64,000 nucleotides of DNA from NCBI GenBank assembly GCA_963815125.1, contig CAWFFM010000006.1:105499-169498 (forward strand). The letters are read 5' to 3'. Shown piece by piece: positions 53,023-59,731 of this stretch. The stretch's first letter is position 1; every line of letters begins with the position of its first letter. Made by a program: the position numbers and the translations under genes. Source of the DNA: Actinocatenispora sp963815125 (lineage in GTDB: Bacteria > Actinomycetota > Actinomycetes > Mycobacteriales > Micromonosporaceae). A model generated the notes under the pieces. That model was not told the DNA's origin. It was given only the letters and a program-made list of their open reading frames with translations, and made no database searches.

Positions 53023-53598
53023 TCAGGACAGCAGAGCGGCGCGGGTGGCGGCCCGCAGCAGGTCGGCGCGGCGGTCGTGGTCGATCTCGGTACCGATGAA
53101 CGGCGTGGAGTTCATCAGGCCGAACGCCGCGTGCGCCAGTACCCGTGCCTGCGCGTGGCCCAGTTCGGGCCGCAGCCGGTCGAGTACCTGTACCCACTCC
53201 TCCACGTACAGCCGTTGCAGCCGGCGGATCTCGCGCCGCGGCTCGTCCGGCAGCCGGTCGAGTTCGTGCAGGTGCAGGGTGATGACCTCGGGATGTTCCA
53301 GGGCGAACTCGACATGGAAGTGCAGCAGGGCGTCCAGTGCGGCGGCTGGACCGTCAGCCGTGGCGATCTGGCTGCGGCCGGCCTCCAGCAGCTGTTCGCT
53401 GACCGGGATCAGGGCCGCGGCGACCATCGCCTCCTTGCCGGAGAAATGGTGGTACAGCGCCGGGCCGGTCACCCCGGCCGCCTTGCCGATCTCGTCCATG
53501 GAGACACCGTGGTAGCCGCGCCGGGCGAACAACCCGACCGCGACCTCCAGGATCTCCTCGCGTCGGGAGCGGCGCCCGTTCGCTTGCTCGGCGGTCAT
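53023..53598 (-). CDS. TetR family transcriptional regulator
   Basis: 191 aa from ATG 53598. The N-terminal helix-turn-helix is typical (ILEVAVGLFARRGYHGVSMD then EIGKAAGVTGPALYHHF, residues 15-58), and the C-terminal half is the ligand-binding helical bundle. Length and the FSGKEAMVAA segment resemble actinobacterial regulators of acyl-CoA metabolism. It is the only TetR gene in the window. The twin AACGATCGTT operators before the carboxylase genes are TetR-like, so I infer it represses them, possibly with an acyl-CoA as inducer. 52770-53022 on its left has no gene. Confidence 0.92.
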   Translation of the reverse strand: MTAEQANGRRSRREEILEVAVGLFARRGYHGVSMDEIGKAAGVTGPALYHHFSGKEAMVAAALIPVSEQLLEAGRSQIATADGPAAALDALLHFHVEFALEHPEVITLHLHELDRLPDEPRREIRRLQRLYVEEWVQVLDRLRPELGHAQARVLAHAAFGLMNSTPFIGTEIDHDRRADLLRAATRAALLS

Positions 53599-53790
53599 CG
53601 CGACAGCGTATCCGCAGGCTGGTCGGGCCGACTCCGGCGGCGCAGCCGGTGCCGTCGGCCGGCGGGGCCGCCAGATGCAGCCCGGCGCTCTGCACCGCGC
53701 GCACCTGGACCCAGCGCGCCCGTTCCCCGCCCGTTCCCCGTCCCCGCCCGCGCATGCCTCGCGACTCGAGCGCTTCAAGATTCGGGGCAA

Positions 53791-53924
53791 TGGGCGCTCA
53801 GCCCCGTACCTAGCCCAGCTCCTGATGTAGGAGGGGGGTGGAGGGCCCACTGCCGCAGATCTTGACCCGGCCCAAGACGCCAATCCGGCCACAGAACACC
53901 AACCAGGCCGCAGAACACCAACCG
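53791..53924. repeat. Intergenic repeat block, left copy
   Basis: Contains TGGGCGCTCAGCCCCG (53791-53806), a 23-bp repeat at 53845-53867, and two tandem copies of 19 bp (53887-53905 and 53906-53924, GGCCACAGAACACCAACCA type). The 16-bp and 23-bp parts recur in opposite orientation at 56141-56156 and 56079-56101. No gene is seen between the TetR start at 53598 and 54087. Confidence 0.7.
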
Positions 53925-54089
53925 GGCCGCGCCGGGTCCGGTACCGACCGCATTGAGCGCTACGTCGCGCCACCGACGACCCCGCCCCACGCCCGACGAC
54001 GCTTCCTCGGCGCTACCGGTGGGTAGAAATGCCGGTACCGGGGTGCCGGCAACGCTTCCTACGATGGAAATCCCCCCGAAGGGCGAGTG

Positions 54090-54836
54090 ATGACCGGGAT
54101 CCCGCCCGATGACAAGCTTGGCAACTTCCGGTCCGAGTACCGATTCCGCGCGATGCCCGCCACCGTGCGTGGCCTGCTGATCCTGGGCCTCGCCGCAGTC
54201 GCCGTCGTGCTGCTCGGACCGGACTGGGTGGTCCACGACGTGCCTCCGGTACTCGCCCTGCTCGCGCTGTGCGCGCTCGGCGGCTACCAACTGGTCCGCG
54301 GTTGGTGGCTGTACCGCAGCCGGATCCGCCTGCACACCGGTGGGTTCGTTGTCGTGCGGGGCAAGCGCAGCGAGACGTTCGACTGGCCGAGGATCGACAC
54401 CGTGCACCGCTCGAACCTGCGGGACCGGCGCGGATCGGGTCGGCTGGCCCGGCTCTGCCCGGACCGGCCCGGCGGCCGGTACGCCGTGCGGACCAAGGAC
54501 GGCGCCCGGCTGACGCTCACCCGCGCGCTGTGCGGGGTCGACGAACTCGGCGCCATCGTGGACGACGAGGTCAGTGAGGCACTGCTGCCCGAGGCGGTGG
54601 CGGCGCTGCGGGCCGGCGGCTCCGTACCGTTCGGTCCGCTGGCGGTCACCGCGGACCAGCTGCGCCACGAGACGTGCTCGGCGTACTGGCACTGCCTGTC
54701 CCAGCCGCTGCTGTCCAGCGGCACGGTGCACGTGGCGCGCCGGGACGGTACGACGTTCGCGACCGTACCGGCTGATGAGGTACCCAATCTGCCGCTGCTG
54801 TCCAGCCTGGCCGAGGGCCTGCGGTCGGGCACCTGA
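54090..54836 (+). CDS. Membrane protein with a PH-like domain
   Basis: 248 aa from ATG 54090; GTG 54087 is equally close to the weak GAAGGG site. Two membrane helices (VRGLLILGLAAVAVVLLG and VPPVLALLALCALGGYQLV) are followed by a PH-like beta domain: SRIRLHTGGFVVVRGKRSET then FDWPRIDTVHRS. The last 60 residues carry a second, weaker beta segment (GTVHVARRDGTTFATVPAD). This layout resembles DUF6585-type proteins of actinomycetes, which have no known role. It begins a 1.9-kb block bracketed by inverted intergenic repeats. Confidence 0.72.
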   Translation: MTGIPPDDKLGNFRSEYRFRAMPATVRGLLILGLAAVAVVLLGPDWVVHDVPPVLALLALCALGGYQLVRGWWLYRSRIRLHTGGFVVVRGKRSETFDWPRIDTVHRSNLRDRRGSGRLARLCPDRPGGRYAVRTKDGARLTLTRALCGVDELGAIVDDEVSEALLPEAVAALRAGGSVPFGPLAVTADQLRHETCSAYWHCLSQPLLSSGTVHVARRDGTTFATVPADEVPNLPLLSSLAEGLRSGT

Positions 54837-54962
54837 GGCGCCGGTGTTGTCCGGGTTCCGGGGAGAATCGGGGATCCACCCCATGGCAGCCGGCCTGCTC
54901 AGGGGTCACCATGGAGGGGAGAGGCGACCGGCCGACGGCCGCCGTGGCGGAGAGGTCCTGAT

Positions 54963-55163
54963 GTGAAGGCGCTACTTACGGCGGCTCTGGTGGTGCTGGG
55001 GCTGTTCGTCGCCGGTGCGTTGGTCGTCTGGGTGGTGAAGGCCGTCCTGGGGGTTCTGATCTATGTGCTGATCGGCGCGTTGATCGTCGGTGGTGTCGTG
55101 TTCATCGCCGGGCGGGTCCGCCGGTCGGTCAACGGGACCCCCACCCGACGCCAGCTGCGCTAG
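54963..55163 (+). CDS. Small membrane protein (66 aa)
   Basis: GTG 54963 with a weak GGAGAGG upstream. Two closely spaced hydrophobic helices fill residues 3-50 (LLTAALVVLGLFVAGALVVW and VLIYVLIGALIVGGVVFIAG). A basic tail RVRRSVNGTPTRRQLR follows. No family recognised. It overlaps the convergent SGNH hydrolase stop by 4 bp and lies 126 bp after the PH-like gene. Confidence 0.6.
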   Translation: MKALLTAALVVLGLFVAGALVVWVVKAVLGVLIYVLIGALIVGGVVFIAGRVRRSVNGTPTRRQLR

Positions 55164-55951
55164 CTGGGCTGGTCCGCCTCCGCGGCCCACGGATCGAGGG
55201 TGGGCCGCTTCGGTAGTACGCCGTCCCCCGATGACCGACCGGTGAGCCGGCGGCGGATCCATGGCGCGAAATACTGCTGCGCCCAGCGCACGTCCGCGCC
55301 ACGTTCCGCGAGCCACGGCCGGGGTGCCGCCCTGGGCAGCGCCTCCTGCCAGGTCGGATCGGCCTCCACACCGAGCGCGGCGAGCACCCGGCCGGCGGCA
55401 CGCCGGTGCCCGAGGTCGGACAGGTGCAGCCGGTCCACCGCCCACATCCGGCTGTCGGTGAAACCCGGGTCCGGCCACAGGTCGACCAGCGGCACGTCGT
55501 GCCGGGCGGCGATCTCCCGGATCACCTCGTTGTACGCTTCCGCCCGCGGCCGGACCACCTTCTTGCCGGGCAGCAGGAACGTGGGGTCCGCGCCGGTCAG
55601 CAGCAGCACGGTCGCGCCGGTGCCGGCCAGTTTGCGTACCACCCAGTCCAGCCGGGGGCCGATGATGGCCAGGTCGAAACCGGGGCGCAGCGCGTCGTTA
55701 CCGCCGGCCACGAAACTCACCAGGTCGGGACGCATCGCGAGCGCAGTGGGTACCTGCTCGTTGACCACGCCCTTGAACAAGCGGCCGCGGATCGCGAGGT
55801 TGGCGTACCGGAAGCCGGGCGTCTGTGCGGCGAGCACCTCGGCGACCCGGTCGGCCCAGCCGCGGTAGCTGCCGTCGGGTAGCTGGTCGGCCATGCCCTC
55901 GGTGAAGCTGTCGCCCAACGCGACGAAGCTGGTCCACTGCTTCCGCGCCAC
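55160..55951 (-). CDS. SGNH/GDSL hydrolase
   Basis: 263 aa from GTG 55951, GGGGGAG 5 nt upstream. The four SGNH blocks are present: GDSFTEGM with the nucleophile Ser, IRGRLFKG (Gly), VAGGNDALRPG (Asn) and VDRLHLSDLGHR (Asp and His). There is no signal peptide, so a cytoplasmic esterase or acyl hydrolase acting on an unknown ester. The C-terminal 60 residues are rich in Trp, Arg and Pro. Many actinomycetes carry several near-identical GDSL enzymes of this type. Confidence 0.9.
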   Translation of the reverse strand: MARKQWTSFVALGDSFTEGMADQLPDGSYRGWADRVAEVLAAQTPGFRYANLAIRGRLFKGVVNEQVPTALAMRPDLVSFVAGGNDALRPGFDLAIIGPRLDWVVRKLAGTGATVLLLTGADPTFLLPGKKVVRPRAEAYNEVIREIAARHDVPLVDLWPDPGFTDSRMWAVDRLHLSDLGHRRAAGRVLAALGVEADPTWQEALPRAAPRPWLAERGADVRWAQQYFAPWIRRRLTGRSSGDGVLPKRPTLDPWAAEADQPS

Positions 55952-56078
55952 GTCCGCTCCCCCGTCCCGGTCCTCCGCTCGGAGGCCCTCGGAGATTCTG
56001 ACAGGCGCGAGGTTACCCACGGGTATCCGGTGGCTTGCGGGTGATCCGTACCGCTTGGACCTGCCGGTCTGCCAGGCA

Positions 56079-56174
56079 GGTCAAGATCTGCGGCAGTGGG
56101 CCGCCCGCCTCGCAGATCAGCACCGATTTCGGCAAAAGTGCGGGGCTGAGCGCCCACTCCTGCGGATCTTGACC
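56079..56174. repeat. Intergenic repeat block, right copy (inverted)
   Basis: A 23-bp sequence at 56079-56101 is the exact reverse complement of 53845-53867. The 16-bp element at 56141-56156 is also inverted relative to 53791-53806. A further diverged copy in direct orientation is at 56151-56174, and a partial one near 56181. So at least four copies of a GATCTTGACC-type element occur in 2.4 kb. Confidence 0.75.
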
Positions 56175-56209
56175 CCGTCCCGCTGCGGATCTTGCCCCCG
56201 TCGCCTGGC

Positions 56210-56316
56210 TGCGTTGATCATGGCCTGGGCGGAGTTGACCATGGCCTCAGTGCAGCGACACGCCGAGGAGAGTTCCGCTCAGGCCATGATCAACGCACTC
56301 TGGCCATGATCAACGC
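56210..56316. repeat. ATGATCAACG-type inverted repeat
   Basis: Arms of 24 bp (56210-56233 and 56274-56297, one mismatch; 17 bp perfect) enclose a 40-nt loop, and a third copy of TGGCCATGATCAACGC follows at 56301-56316. The loop also holds a partial GTTGACCATGGCCT. Short GTTGATCATG repeats of this kind are, as I recall, abundant between genes in Micromonosporaceae. No gene is seen in 55952-56409. Confidence 0.75.
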
Positions 56317-56409
56317 AGCGGGCAGCGGGCAGCGAGCCGCCGGGTGCCGGGCGGCGGGCGGTCGTGGCGCGGTCGCACGGGAGTGGGCCAGACCGGTTCG
56401 CCACAGGCT

Positions 56410-56718
56410 TCATGCGGGTGCGGCGGCCGGGGTCGGTACGGCAGGTCTGCGCGGGTGCGGTTGTGGGCGGCGGCGGTGTCTGGGCTGGTACGGCGGGGTC
56501 TGGCGGAGCTGTACCCGCAGTGCCTGGGCTCTCGGGTGGGCGCGGTGCGAGTGGGCGCGGGCGAGTTCGCAGCGCCAGTGCAGTTCGCGGCGGTCCGCCG
56601 CCCAGGAGTCACGCCAGGCGCGCTGGGCGCGTACGAGATAGCCGGCGGTGGTGCCGAGGACCGCGCCGAACACGAACGGGGCCAGCAGGACCACGTACAG
56701 CGGGTCGATGCCGATCAC
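56410..56718 (-). CDS. Small membrane protein, third gene of a tiny-gene operon
   Basis: 102 aa from GTG 56718, GGAGG 5 nt upstream. One membrane helix (PLYVVLLAPFVFGAVLGTTA) is followed by a strongly basic, His/Arg/Trp-rich cytoplasmic part (RAWRDSWAADRRELHWRCEL). The last 25 residues are Pro/Arg-rich. The GTG overlaps the upstream stop by 4 bp (GTGA). No family recognised. It is the last of three small co-directional genes divergent from the XRE/DUF397 cluster. Confidence 0.6.
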   Translation of the reverse strand: MIGIDPLYVVLLAPFVFGAVLGTTAGYLVRAQRAWRDSWAADRRELHWRCELARAHSHRAHPRAQALRVQLRQTPPYQPRHRRRPQPHPRRPAVPTPAAAPA

Positions 56719-56960
56719 TGTGCCTCCCAGGCGGTGCCGGGGCGGATGGTGAGTGCGGCGACGAGTACCGCGACGCCGCGTTCGTACAGTTGCGGGTCGG
56801 TGGCCAGGTCCCAGCCGTCGAGGGTGCACCAGCCGGTGCGGCCCGGGATCGGCGCGGCGGCGAGGACCCGGAACGCCTCGACGGGTGCGCCGGCGAAGCG
56901 GCAGGCGGCGTGCTCGCTGATGCGTACGATGTCGCCGGCGCGGGGCAGCATGCCGGTCAT
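56715..56960 (-). CDS. Small SH3-like hypothetical protein
   Basis: 81 aa from ATG 56960. The sequence MLPRAGDIVRISEHAACRFA then APVEAFRVLAAAPIPGRTGW has the short beta-strand pattern of a small SH3-like or KOW-like barrel, with CTLDGWDL in the middle. It overlaps the following membrane-protein gene by 4 bp and starts 12 bp after the stop of a 53-residue gene. No named family recognised. Confidence 0.6.
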   Translation of the reverse strand: MTGMLPRAGDIVRISEHAACRFAGAPVEAFRVLAAAPIPGRTGWCTLDGWDLATDPQLYERGVAVLVAALTIRPGTAWEAQ

Positions 56961-56971
56961 GGCGGCCGGGC

Positions 56972-57133
56972 TCACCGGTACCACCGGGCCGGGGTCTGTT
57001 CGCCGGTGAACGAGCGGCGCAGCATGCCCAGGTGCGAGGCGGTGGCGAGCGACTGCGCGTACGGGTCCACCGGTTGTGCACGCACGGTGGTACGCCGGGC
57101 GCGCCAGGTACGGATACGATGACGAAGCTCCAC
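56972..57133 (-). CDS. 53-residue basic hypothetical protein
   Basis: GTG 57133 has AGGAG 6 nt upstream and opens VELRHRIRTWRARRTTVRAQ, continuing PVDPYAQSLATASHLGMLRR and ending at TGA 56972. The basic first 20 residues and the Tyr/Ser-rich middle give no match I know. The good ribosome site, correct spacing to the next gene (12 bp) and shared direction support it as the first gene of a three-gene operon. Confidence 0.55.
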   Translation of the reverse strand: MELRHRIRTWRARRTTVRAQPVDPYAQSLATASHLGMLRRSFTGEQTPARWYR

Positions 57134-57159
57134 TGGTTTCTCCTAGGGTCGGTGGAGCA

Positions 57160-57197
57160 GGGGCGCGGTGTGGTTTCCAGGCCGTACACCGCGCCCC
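57160..57197 (-). promoter_or_regulatory. Hairpin in the 5' leader of the tiny-gene operon
   Basis: GGGGCGCGGTGT (57160-57171) and its exact complement (57186-57197) make a 12-bp stem with a 14-nt loop, ending 27 bp before the GTG at 57133. It could act as an attenuator or an mRNA stabiliser. A factor-free terminator is unlikely, since no T-run follows on the reverse strand. Confidence 0.45.
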
Positions 57198-57443
57198 CAC
57201 TCTTCTTCCGGCCCGCCGCCTTGGGATTCGACGGGCCGCTGACGACCGGCGGGCGTGTGGCTCCCGCCGCCGGTCGGACCGCCGCGGACACCGGACGCGC
57301 CAGGGAGGAAGCCCACCCGGCGCCCGCGAGCACACGCGTACGCCACCCTCCGCGGTACCAACCCAACGGAACGTCACGTCCGACACCCGAACAGTAGCCT
57401 GATTCAATACCCCATGCAACTGCATCAGTAAGAAAAAGCTGAC

Positions 57444-57459
57444 ATCTACTTTGGTAGAT
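57444..57459. promoter_or_regulatory. Inverted repeat upstream of XRE/DUF5753 gene
   Basis: ATCTAC-TTTG-GTAGAT (57444-57459) lies in an AT-rich 100-bp stretch, 32 bp before the GTG at 57492. The following TACTCTAAT could hold a -10. An XRE dimer of the adjacent gene is the natural candidate to bind it. The rest of 57134-57491 is GC-rich with no gene. Confidence 0.5.
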
Positions 57460-57491
57460 TGCTTGCAGTACTCTAATCGGACAGTCACACT

Positions 57492-58352
57492 GTGAACGTG
57501 ACTCACGATGAGGGTTCGATGATCCGTCGGCGCCGGATCGGCATCCTGTTGCGCCAATACCGCGATGCCGCCGGCCTCACCACGGCACAAGTCGGCAAAG
57601 AGCTGGAGTGTTCGGGGGCGAAGATCTCCCGCGTCGAGACAGCAAACTCGCCAGCCCAGCGACGCGACGTGCGAGACATGCTCGACCTCTACGACGTGAC
57701 CGACGAGCAGCGCGAAGAGGTAATGGACCTGCTCAAGGACTCGAAACACCCTGGCTGGTGGGACCAGTACACCGACGTGCTCCCCAAGAAGTACTCGACG
57801 TTCATCGGCTTCGAAGCCGACGCTGCAGTCTGCCGAACCTACGAACCACTCGTAGTGCCGGGACTGCTCCAGACCGAGGACTATGCACGAGCCACGATCC
57901 GCAAGACCCTCCCTGACGCGACGCTGGAGGACATCAACGCGCGGGTCGAGGTTCGCCTCGCCCGCCAGAAGGTCCTCACCAAAGAAAATCCGCTACGACT
58001 CGTCGTCGTCATCGATGAGTCGGCGTTGCGGCGGCAGATCGGCCGGCCGGAGATCATGCGCGCCCAACGTCGACGACTCGTCGAGGCATCTGAGCTGCCC
58101 AACGTACGAATCCAGGTCCATCCGTTCGACCACGGCCCGCTCGCCTGTACGACAGGTCCCTTCGTGCTGATCGAGTTCCGAGGACCTGCCGATCCCCAGA
58201 CCGTCTACATCGAGAACGCTGCTGGGGACCTATATCTGGAGAAGCCACGCCAGGTCTCGCGCTATAAGCTCATGTTCGATGAGCTCTGCGCTGATGCGCT
58301 CGGCGCAGACGACACCGCAGAGTTCATCCGGCGGATCGACCACGAGACATGA
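57492..58352 (+). CDS. XRE regulator with DUF5753 (Scr1/WhiJ-like)
   Basis: 286 aa from GTG 57492; ATG 57519 is possible. A helix-turn-helix at residues 15-65 (LLRQYRDAAGLTTAQVGKEL then ECSGAKISRVE) is followed by the DUF5753 sensor domain. Its hallmark is YEPLVVPGLLQTEDYARATI, and RLARQKVLTKENPLRLVVVI, RAQRRRLVEASELPNVRIQV and TGPFVLIEF complete it. In Streptomyces these regulators are paired with DUF397 proteins and affect sporulation and antibiotics (WhiJ, Scr1/Scr2). Four DUF397 genes follow at once, the first only 12 bp after the stop. Confidence 0.93.
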   Translation: MNVTHDEGSMIRRRRIGILLRQYRDAAGLTTAQVGKELECSGAKISRVETANSPAQRRDVRDMLDLYDVTDEQREEVMDLLKDSKHPGWWDQYTDVLPKKYSTFIGFEADAAVCRTYEPLVVPGLLQTEDYARATIRKTLPDATLEDINARVEVRLARQKVLTKENPLRLVVVIDESALRRQIGRPEIMRAQRRRLVEASELPNVRIQVHPFDHGPLACTTGPFVLIEFRGPADPQTVYIENAAGDLYLEKPRQVSRYKLMFDELCADALGADDTAEFIRRIDHET

Positions 58353-58364
58353 AAGGAGCGCGGG

Positions 58365-58568
58365 ATGACCCTCAACCTGACCCGCGCCCTCTGGCGCAAG
58401 AGCACCCGCAGCTCAGGAAACGGTAACTGTGTCGAGGTGGCACGCAACCTGCCCGGCATCGTGGCCGTACGCGACAGCAAGGACCCCGACGGACCAGCAC
58501 TGGCAACCACCCCAGCCGACTGGTCCGCCTTCGCCAACTCGATCAAGGCAGGCACCTTCGACGCCTGA
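58365..58568 (+). CDS. DUF397 protein, array copy 1
   Basis: 67 aa, ATG 58365 with AAAGGAG upstream (GAAAGGAGCGCGGG). DUF397 core: ALWRKSTRSSGNGNCVEVAR then NLPGIVAVRDSKDPDGPALA and TPADWSAFANSIKAGTFDA. It starts 12 bp after the XRE/DUF5753 stop, so the two are one unit. The partner regulator probably contacts this protein. A terminator hairpin follows immediately, which separates copy 1 from copies 2-4. Confidence 0.92.
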   Translation: MTLNLTRALWRKSTRSSGNGNCVEVARNLPGIVAVRDSKDPDGPALATTPADWSAFANSIKAGTFDA

Positions 58569-58583
58569 TCTTCACTGCTACTG

Positions 58584-58619
58584 AAGCCCCTGGTCCAACG
58601 AACTCCGGGCCAGGGGTTT
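58584..58619 (+). terminator. Intrinsic terminator after DUF397 copy 1
   Basis: AAGCCCCTGGTCC (58584-58596) pairs with GGGCCAGGGGTTT (58607-58619), 13 bp including two G-T pairs, followed by CTGCT. It should end the XRE-DUF397 transcript, leaving copy 2 to start from its own promoter. Confidence 0.7.
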
Positions 58620-58760
58620 CTGCTGTCCACAGCCAGCGACATCAACGCCAGCACCGGAGCAACATCCACATGCTGGATGGGCTCAAAGCCACCACAGCGA
58701 GTAGGACATTTCGTAGGCTCTGAGGAAGCCAGCAACAGCTGGCGTGAAGGGAGCGCGGAG

Positions 58761-58982
58761 ATGTCCCGTCACGATCTGACCCGCGCCAACTGGCGCAAGA
58801 GCACCCGCTCAGGCGCCAACGGTGGCGCGTGTGTCGAGGTAGCGCGCAACCTGCCCGGCATCGTCGCCGTACGCGACAGCAAAGATCCTGAGGGCCGAGC
58901 CCTGGCGACCGACCCGGCCGACTGGGCTGCCTTCACCGCATATGTCAGAGCCGGTGCTTTCGACGCCGTCCAGCCGAACTGA
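58761..58982 (+). CDS. DUF397 protein, array copy 2
   Basis: 73 aa from ATG 58761, GAAGGGAGCGCGGAG upstream. MSRHDLTRANWRKSTRSGAN then GGACVEVARNLPGIVAVRDS, with DPADWAAFTAYVRAGAFDAV at the end. It is nearly identical to copies 1, 3 and 4 through the NLPGIVAVRDSKDP core. It follows the terminator by 140 bp, so an independent promoter is likely. Copy 3 starts 18 bp after its stop, in one unit. Confidence 0.9.
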   Translation: MSRHDLTRANWRKSTRSGANGGACVEVARNLPGIVAVRDSKDPEGRALATDPADWAAFTAYVRAGAFDAVQPN

Positions 58983-59000
58983 TCAAGGAGACGTAACGCG

Positions 59001-59213
59001 ATGCGCTCAACCAACCTTCCTCCTCTCGTCGGCGCAGTGTGGGTCAAGTCGACGCGCTCCGGCGCCAACGGCGGCGCCTGTATTGAGGTGGCGCGGAATC
59101 TGGCCGGCATCGTCGCCGTACGCGACAGCAAGGATCCCGAAGGTCCGGCGCTGGTGGTTGACCCGGCCGCATGGACCGCGTTCGCCAACAATGTGAAGGC
59201 TTTCGGCGCGTAG
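59001..59213 (+). CDS. DUF397 protein, array copy 3
   Basis: 70 aa from ATG 59001, AAGGAGACGTAACG upstream. It reads VWVKSTRSGANGGACIEVAR then NLAGIVAVRDSKDPEGPALV and DPAAWTAFANNVKAFGA. It differs from the others at NLAG versus NLPG and lacks the Arg of the WRKS motif. Co-transcribed with copy 2. Two perfect palindromes lie between its stop and copy 4. Confidence 0.9.
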   Translation: MRSTNLPPLVGAVWVKSTRSGANGGACIEVARNLAGIVAVRDSKDPEGPALVVDPAAWTAFANNVKAFGA

Positions 59214-59251
59214 CAGTCGACTGCGCGCGTGATGCGTGCTCCGGCACCGGG

Positions 59252-59292
59252 AAACTCTGAGAGTTTGTCGCTTCAGGGTCGCTATAGCGACC
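59252..59292. promoter_or_regulatory. Two perfect palindromes upstream of DUF397 copy 4
   Basis: AAACTCTGAGAGTTT (59252-59266) and GGTCGCTATAGCGACC (59277-59292) are both perfect, with centres 25.5 bp apart, in the 217-bp gap before copy 4. Neither sequence occurs before the other copies. They look like binding sites for two different dimers, or one regulator site and a promoter core (CTATAG). Confidence 0.6.
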
Positions 59293-59430
59293 ACAATCGC
59301 ACGAACTCTCGCCCTAACCCCCGATCTGCAGCCAACGCACCGGCTGACGACGACACGGAACAGCAGGTCAGAGAGTCGTGCCGATTCCGGGCCCGGGTCC
59401 TGTAGGCCAACCAAGGCGAAGGAGTTCGTG

Positions 59431-59649
59431 ATGCATCCAGAAGATGAGGCGATGCTGCACGGCGCGCAGTGGATCAAGTCAACGCGCAGCGGCAGCAACG
59501 GCGGGCAGTGTGTCGAAGTGGCGCGGAACCTGCCCGGCATCGTCGCCGTACGCGACAGCAAGGACCCCGAAGGACCAGTACTGGCAACCACCCCGGCCGA
59601 CTGGTCCACCTTCACCGCAGCGGTCAAGGCCGGCGCACTCGGCGCCTGA
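59431..59649 (+). CDS. DUF397 protein, array copy 4
   Basis: 72 aa from ATG 59431, GAAGGAG upstream. MHPEDEAMLHGAQWIKSTRS then GSNGGQCVEVARNLPGIVAV and TPADWSTFTAAVKAGALGA. N-terminus is longer and acidic compared with copies 1-3, while the DNA of the NLPGIVAVRDSKDPEGP core is almost the same as in copy 2, which points to recent duplication or gene conversion. It has its own upstream palindromes and its own terminator. Confidence 0.92.
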   Translation: MHPEDEAMLHGAQWIKSTRSGSNGGQCVEVARNLPGIVAVRDSKDPEGPVLATTPADWSTFTAAVKAGALGA

Positions 59650-59657
59650 GATGCGCG

Positions 59658-59695
59658 GAGCCGAGGGCCTGGTATACCCCAGGAAGCCTCGGCTC
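59658..59695 (+). terminator. Terminator after the DUF397 array
   Basis: GAGCCGAGG (59658-59666) pairs perfectly with CCTCGGCTC (59687-59695), with an inner CCTGG/CCAGG stem, followed by TACTTCT. It ends the array. Confidence 0.7.
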
Positions 59696-59731
59696 TACTT
59701 CTGAACTGCCCACGACAGTCAGCACGTGTTT

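Noticed and set aside
58365..59649. CRISPR-like array because of repeated DNA at 58-59.6 kb
   Set aside because: The repeats are parts of four protein-coding DUF397 genes of over 200 bp each. There are no short uniform repeats with spacers.
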